Source of the DNA: Leptolyngbya sp. Cla-17
GTDB lineage: Bacteria; Cyanobacteriota; Cyanobacteriia; Leptolyngbyales; Leptolyngbyaceae
NCBI RefSeq assembly: GCF_016807185.1
Contig: NZ_JAEVYN010000001.1
Coordinates: forward strand, 1,486,781-1,550,780
Length of the DNA stretch: 64,000 bases
Reading direction: 5' to 3'
Made by a program: the position numbers and the translations under genes. This document shows positions 61,698 through 64,000 of this stretch, piece after piece (the stretch's first letter is position 1; the number at the start of each line of letters is the position of its first letter). Below the pieces are notes generated by a model, which was given only the letters and a program-made list of their open reading frames with translations, was not told where the DNA came from and did no database searches.

Positions 61698-61825
61698 TTT
61701 AGCGGTTGGCACACTTCTCAATTCCAAAGATTTGCTTTGACTCCACTGTCGCATTAAAAAGCCTGTGCTATTGTTCCAACATCTTTCCCAAAAATTTTGG
61801 TTGAAATGGAGGCATTGTATAGGCT

Positions 61826-62131
61826 GTGAGCTATTTTAACGAGGCAAAGGCACACTTCGTCGCGAGTCACCAAAATCCCATTAATCAAGCGCTTCACCAT
61901 CTCACCAACTTACTAGCGATCACTGCTGTTATTTTTCTGTTTATTGATTGGCGCATCACCCTAATTTGCCTGGTGTTTACCCAGATTTTTGCGCTGGGTG
62001 GTCATGCCTTTTTTGAGAAAAATGAACCTGCGTTTGTGAAATATCCCGGAATCACTATCTTGGCATCCCTATCCTGGTCATTTGAAAACTGGTTTGGATT
62101 ACGCCAAGTGATTAGAAGGGCGAGGAGTTAG
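61826..62131 (+). CDS. Mpo1-like (DUF962/YGL010w family) membrane protein
   Basis: The GTG at 61826 opens 101 residues. HQNPINQALHHLTN and ALGGHAFFEKNEPA are the conserved HxxN...H and GH..FEkn.P blocks of the DUF962/Mpo1 family, with two membrane helices. Yeast Mpo1 is an iron-dependent dioxygenase that alpha-oxidises 2-hydroxy fatty acids. Next to a hydroxylase-like gene in the same direction, it could act on its product. Confidence 0.88.
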   Translation: MSYFNEAKAHFVASHQNPINQALHHLTNLLAITAVIFLFIDWRITLICLVFTQIFALGGHAFFEKNEPAFVKYPGITILASLSWSFENWFGLRQVIRRARS

Positions 62132-62141
62132 AGGCAAGGGG

Positions 62142-62241
62142 TACGGAAGTACAGAAGTACGGAAGTACGCGGTTTCAATCTAACTCCGAACCCTTCAACT
62201 CCGAACTCTTTAACTCCGAACTCCTTAACTCCATACCCTGC
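62142..62241. repeat. Two short tandem repeats
   Basis: An 8-bp unit (TACGGAAG, with variants) is repeated about three times at 62142-62165. Then a 15-bp unit (AACTCCGAACTCTTT, with variants) is repeated three to four times at 62182-62241. They lie just before the amidohydrolase ribosome-binding site. Similar AACTCCGAACTCC words occur at about 16392. Confidence 0.8.
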
Positions 62242-62294
62242 ACTCTTCAACTCCGCACAGCGTTTTTCCATTTCTACATTACTTAAGGAGTTTT

Positions 62295-63701
62295 ATGTAC
62301 GAAGGTTTACTGGTTATTGATGCGGATGCTCACAAGATTGAAAACCCTTTAGTGATGCTGGATTATCTAGAACCGCAGTATCGCGATCGCCTGGGGTTAA
62401 TCATCGATAGTTTGGGCGATCAACGCATCAAAATTATGGATTTCAACCCCAAAACAGGGCAAAACGATTTGGTGCAGTTGTTTCCTCAACCAAGTGGCTT
62501 AGGTAAAGGTGGATTTCGCACATTGCACCCTGAAACCACATTGGGGGCCATGTTCAACCATGTGCGAATTGAACATATGGATCGAGAAGGTGTAGATGTA
62601 CATATTGTCTATGGCACCCTAAATCTGATTTTCTCTAGCTTGCTGGATACCGACCTGGCGATCGCGTTCTGCAAAGCTTATAACACCTACATGGCAGAGG
62701 ATTGTCGTGGCTATGGCGATCGGATCAGGCCCATTGGCGTATTGCCCTTGCAGGACGTGGGCGAAGCCGTCAAAGAACTGCATCGCTGCGTCGAAGAACT
62801 AGGTATGGTGGGTGTAGCAGTGCCGCCCAATATTCCTATTCCCCATCCCCGCGCCCCAGAAGCCTTCCCCGAAATCCGCACCTGCAAAGCGATTAGCCAT
62901 CCCGATTTCCGCCCGATTTTGCAAGCCGCTGTGGATTTGGACGTTTCCCTAGGAATTCACGGCGCACCCGGCTCTTTCATGATGGGCGGCATTGCGGATC
63001 ATATGGAAACCTTTGTGCTGACTCACATTTTTGTGCAGCGCAACCAGCAGCAGCACGCCATGACCCGCATGGTATTTGATGGTGCATTTGAGCAATTTCC
63101 GACCCTGCGGGTTGGCTTTTTGGAAGGCGGCTGTGGTTGGCTGCCTGACCTATCCCATGCCATGCACGAACATTGGGAAAAACGAGTGCGTGACTTTGAT
63201 CCAAAAAATCCCTATCGCCCTTCCATGATGGAGATGACTCGCCTGATGATGCAGGAGCGGAGCGGTCGCAACAAAGCCAACGTGCTTAACCAGGTGAAGA
63301 CTCTGTTTGACTTGATGTGGTCAGCCGAGCGCGACCCTGCCAAGATTGAGGATGCTAGTCTCTATGAACACGCTGATTTGCGTCATCGCGACCCATTAGA
63401 GTATTTTGAACGGGGGCAAATTTTTGTCTCTTTTGAATCTGATGATCCAGCTCCCACCTATTTGCCCCAGGCAATGGGCGAAATGGGTAAGCGAGTCGCC
63501 TGCTTCTCTGGGGATTATGGGCACTGGGATGGCGTACTGCAAAACTGCGTTCGCGATGCGGCTACCCAAGGCGACTACGATCGCGACTACCTCACCCGCT
63601 TACTTGCAGGGAACGCACTAGCGCTCTATGGCGATCGCCTACGCCAGTCTCTCCCCGCTGACTGCGTGGCATCTTCTGAGCTTGCAACATCAACACGATG
63701 A
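62295..63701 (+). CDS. Amidohydrolase-2 family metal hydrolase
   Basis: ATG 62295 follows AAGGAG. This 468-residue protein begins with the metal motif VIDADAHKIENP (D-x-D-x-H), has GIHGAPGSF in the barrel and GFLEGGCGWLPDL, and ends with FSGDYGHWDG carrying the late metal Asp. This is the amidohydrolase_2 (ACMSD-like) group, which includes decarboxylases and hydrolases of cyclic acids. Tyr/Trp-rich and large for the group. Substrate unknown. The gene stands alone after the Mpo1-like gene, with 163 bp of repeats between. Confidence 0.9.
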   Translation: MYEGLLVIDADAHKIENPLVMLDYLEPQYRDRLGLIIDSLGDQRIKIMDFNPKTGQNDLVQLFPQPSGLGKGGFRTLHPETTLGAMFNHVRIEHMDREGVDVHIVYGTLNLIFSSLLDTDLAIAFCKAYNTYMAEDCRGYGDRIRPIGVLPLQDVGEAVKELHRCVEELGMVGVAVPPNIPIPHPRAPEAFPEIRTCKAISHPDFRPILQAAVDLDVSLGIHGAPGSFMMGGIADHMETFVLTHIFVQRNQQQHAMTRMVFDGAFEQFPTLRVGFLEGGCGWLPDLSHAMHEHWEKRVRDFDPKNPYRPSMMEMTRLMMQERSGRNKANVLNQVKTLFDLMWSAERDPAKIEDASLYEHADLRHRDPLEYFERGQIFVSFESDDPAPTYLPQAMGEMGKRVACFSGDYGHWDGVLQNCVRDAATQGDYDRDYLTRLLAGNALALYGDRLRQSLPADCVASSELATSTR

Positions 63702-63740
63702 TGATTGAAGAGTAGGGAGTACGGCGTTGAGCAGTGCGGA

Positions 63741-63767
63741 GTGCGGAGTTGTAAAATTACTCCGCAC
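63741..63767. terminator. Hairpin between convergent genes
   Basis: GTGCGGAGT (63741-63749) pairs with ACTCCGCAC (63759-63767) across a 9-nt AT-rich loop. It lies in the 93-bp gap between the amidohydrolase stop and the pth stop, so it could terminate both. The same GTGCGGAGT word is in the repeat at 50252. Confidence 0.65.
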
Positions 63768-63794
63768 CTCGTACTCTGAACTTCCCTATTCTCT

Positions 63795-64000
63795 CTACTC
63801 TCCCGCCGTGCGATTGTTGTAGAGACTCATAGCCTTTTCCACGCCTTGCTTGAGGCTATATTCCACCATTTCAGCAGAGAGTTTAATTGCATCTGCAACG
63901 ATCGCAGCTTCAGTGGGAGCAAATTTCCCTAATACGTGGGAGATTGTGTCTTTGTCGATATCAGCATTTTTGGCGCTGCCGATACCGAGGCGCAATCGGG
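63795..64000 (-). CDS. pth: Peptidyl-tRNA hydrolase, C-terminal part (runs off the right edge)
   Basis: The minus-strand frame is open to the window edge and encodes the last 68 residues or so. RLRLGIGSAKN, then SHVLGKFAPTEAA and an amphipathic helix, match the C-terminus of bacterial Pth, which recycles peptidyl-tRNAs by cleaving the ester bond. The N-terminal two-thirds lie outside. The stop is TAA-like at 63795-63797 on the complement (TGA/TAA family end; the frame ends with NNRTAGE). Confidence 0.85.
   Translation of the reverse strand, partial: RLRLGIGSAKNADIDKDTISHVLGKFAPTEAAIVADAIKLSAEMVEYSLKQGVEKAMSLYNNRTAGE

Noticed and set aside
62142..62241. CRISPR array
   Set aside because: Units of 8 and 15 bp without spacers are simple tandem repeats; no cas genes are in the window.
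1..64000. Frequent GCGATCGC octamers as a repeat array
   Set aside because: This is the HIP1 word that is over-represented across cyanobacterial genomes, not a local array.

Overview
This window is chromosomal DNA from a cyanobacterium. The octamer GCGATCGC (HIP1) occurs throughout. Several genes are typical of cyanobacteria: a DICT-domain histidine kinase, a response regulator fused to a DUF3685-type region, an FdC2-like ferredoxin, a NatE/LivF-like ATPase, a cobN-type cobaltochelatase, DUF1206 and DUF6887/DUF6888 proteins, and many Uma2 and DUF433/DUF5615 genes. The sequence does not fix the genus. The gene mix would suit a filamentous Leptolyngbya-like lineage, but that is inference.

Layout. 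1-17.7 kb is ordinary chromosome: the N-terminal part of cobN, a lipase-like hydrolase, ackA, a VOC protein, a DUF1206 membrane protein, ada, a Uma2 nuclease-like gene, hisA, a propeller-transglutaminase protein, sucC and sucD, rnc with a RibD-like reductase, and a FemAB-like acyltransferase. 17.9-24.8 kb is an accessory island. It holds a DUF6888/DUF6887 gene pair, a MITE, an IS1 element that splits a 266-codon gene with a 15-bp target duplication, an IS5-like element itself split by an IS630 element, an IS110 element with a long non-coding leader, a DUF433/DUF5615 toxin-antitoxin pair, and decayed repeats. 24.8-39 kb is mostly housekeeping: a flavin amine oxidase, a Ser/Thr kinase, a MacB-type ATPase, a MoeB-rhodanese/JAMM/LivF cluster, ferredoxins, hisZ, a J-domain-TPR protein, an inositol-phosphatase-like gene, tRNA-Ser(GGA), a GHL10-like protein, an AIM24 protein and the DUF3685 regulator. 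39.4-43.4 kb is an AT-richer cassette: an unknown 178-aa protein, a 907-aa SNF2 ATPase carrying a separable C-terminal module, and a Uma2 gene. 43.6-64 kb returns to housekeeping: murE, a glutaredoxin-like gene, cysH with an in-frame stop before its catalytic cysteine motif, an SDR, gatA, a DsbA-like protein, an RluD-type pseudouridine synthase, cobA and a sirohydrochlorin chelatase, the DICT kinase, ilvD, an unusual eight-repeat protein, a fatty-acid-hydroxylase-like gene next to an Mpo1-like gene, an amidohydrolase, and the 3' end of pth at the right edge.

How the genes work together. Several short operons are visible from overlaps or tiny gaps: rnc-reductase, DUF6888-DUF6887 (ATGA), DUF433-DUF5615 (ATGA), LivF-JAMM-MoeB (ATGA), J-domain protein-hisZ, murE downstream of the glutaredoxin-like gene, and 178-aa protein-SNF2. 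cobA and the CbiX/SirB-type chelatase form a siroheme branch. The most promising leads are the SNF2 cassette, the hydroxylase/Mpo1 pair as a possible fatty-acid alpha-oxidation module, the interrupted cysH, the precisely reconstructable gene under IS1, and the IS110 leader as a candidate bridge RNA.
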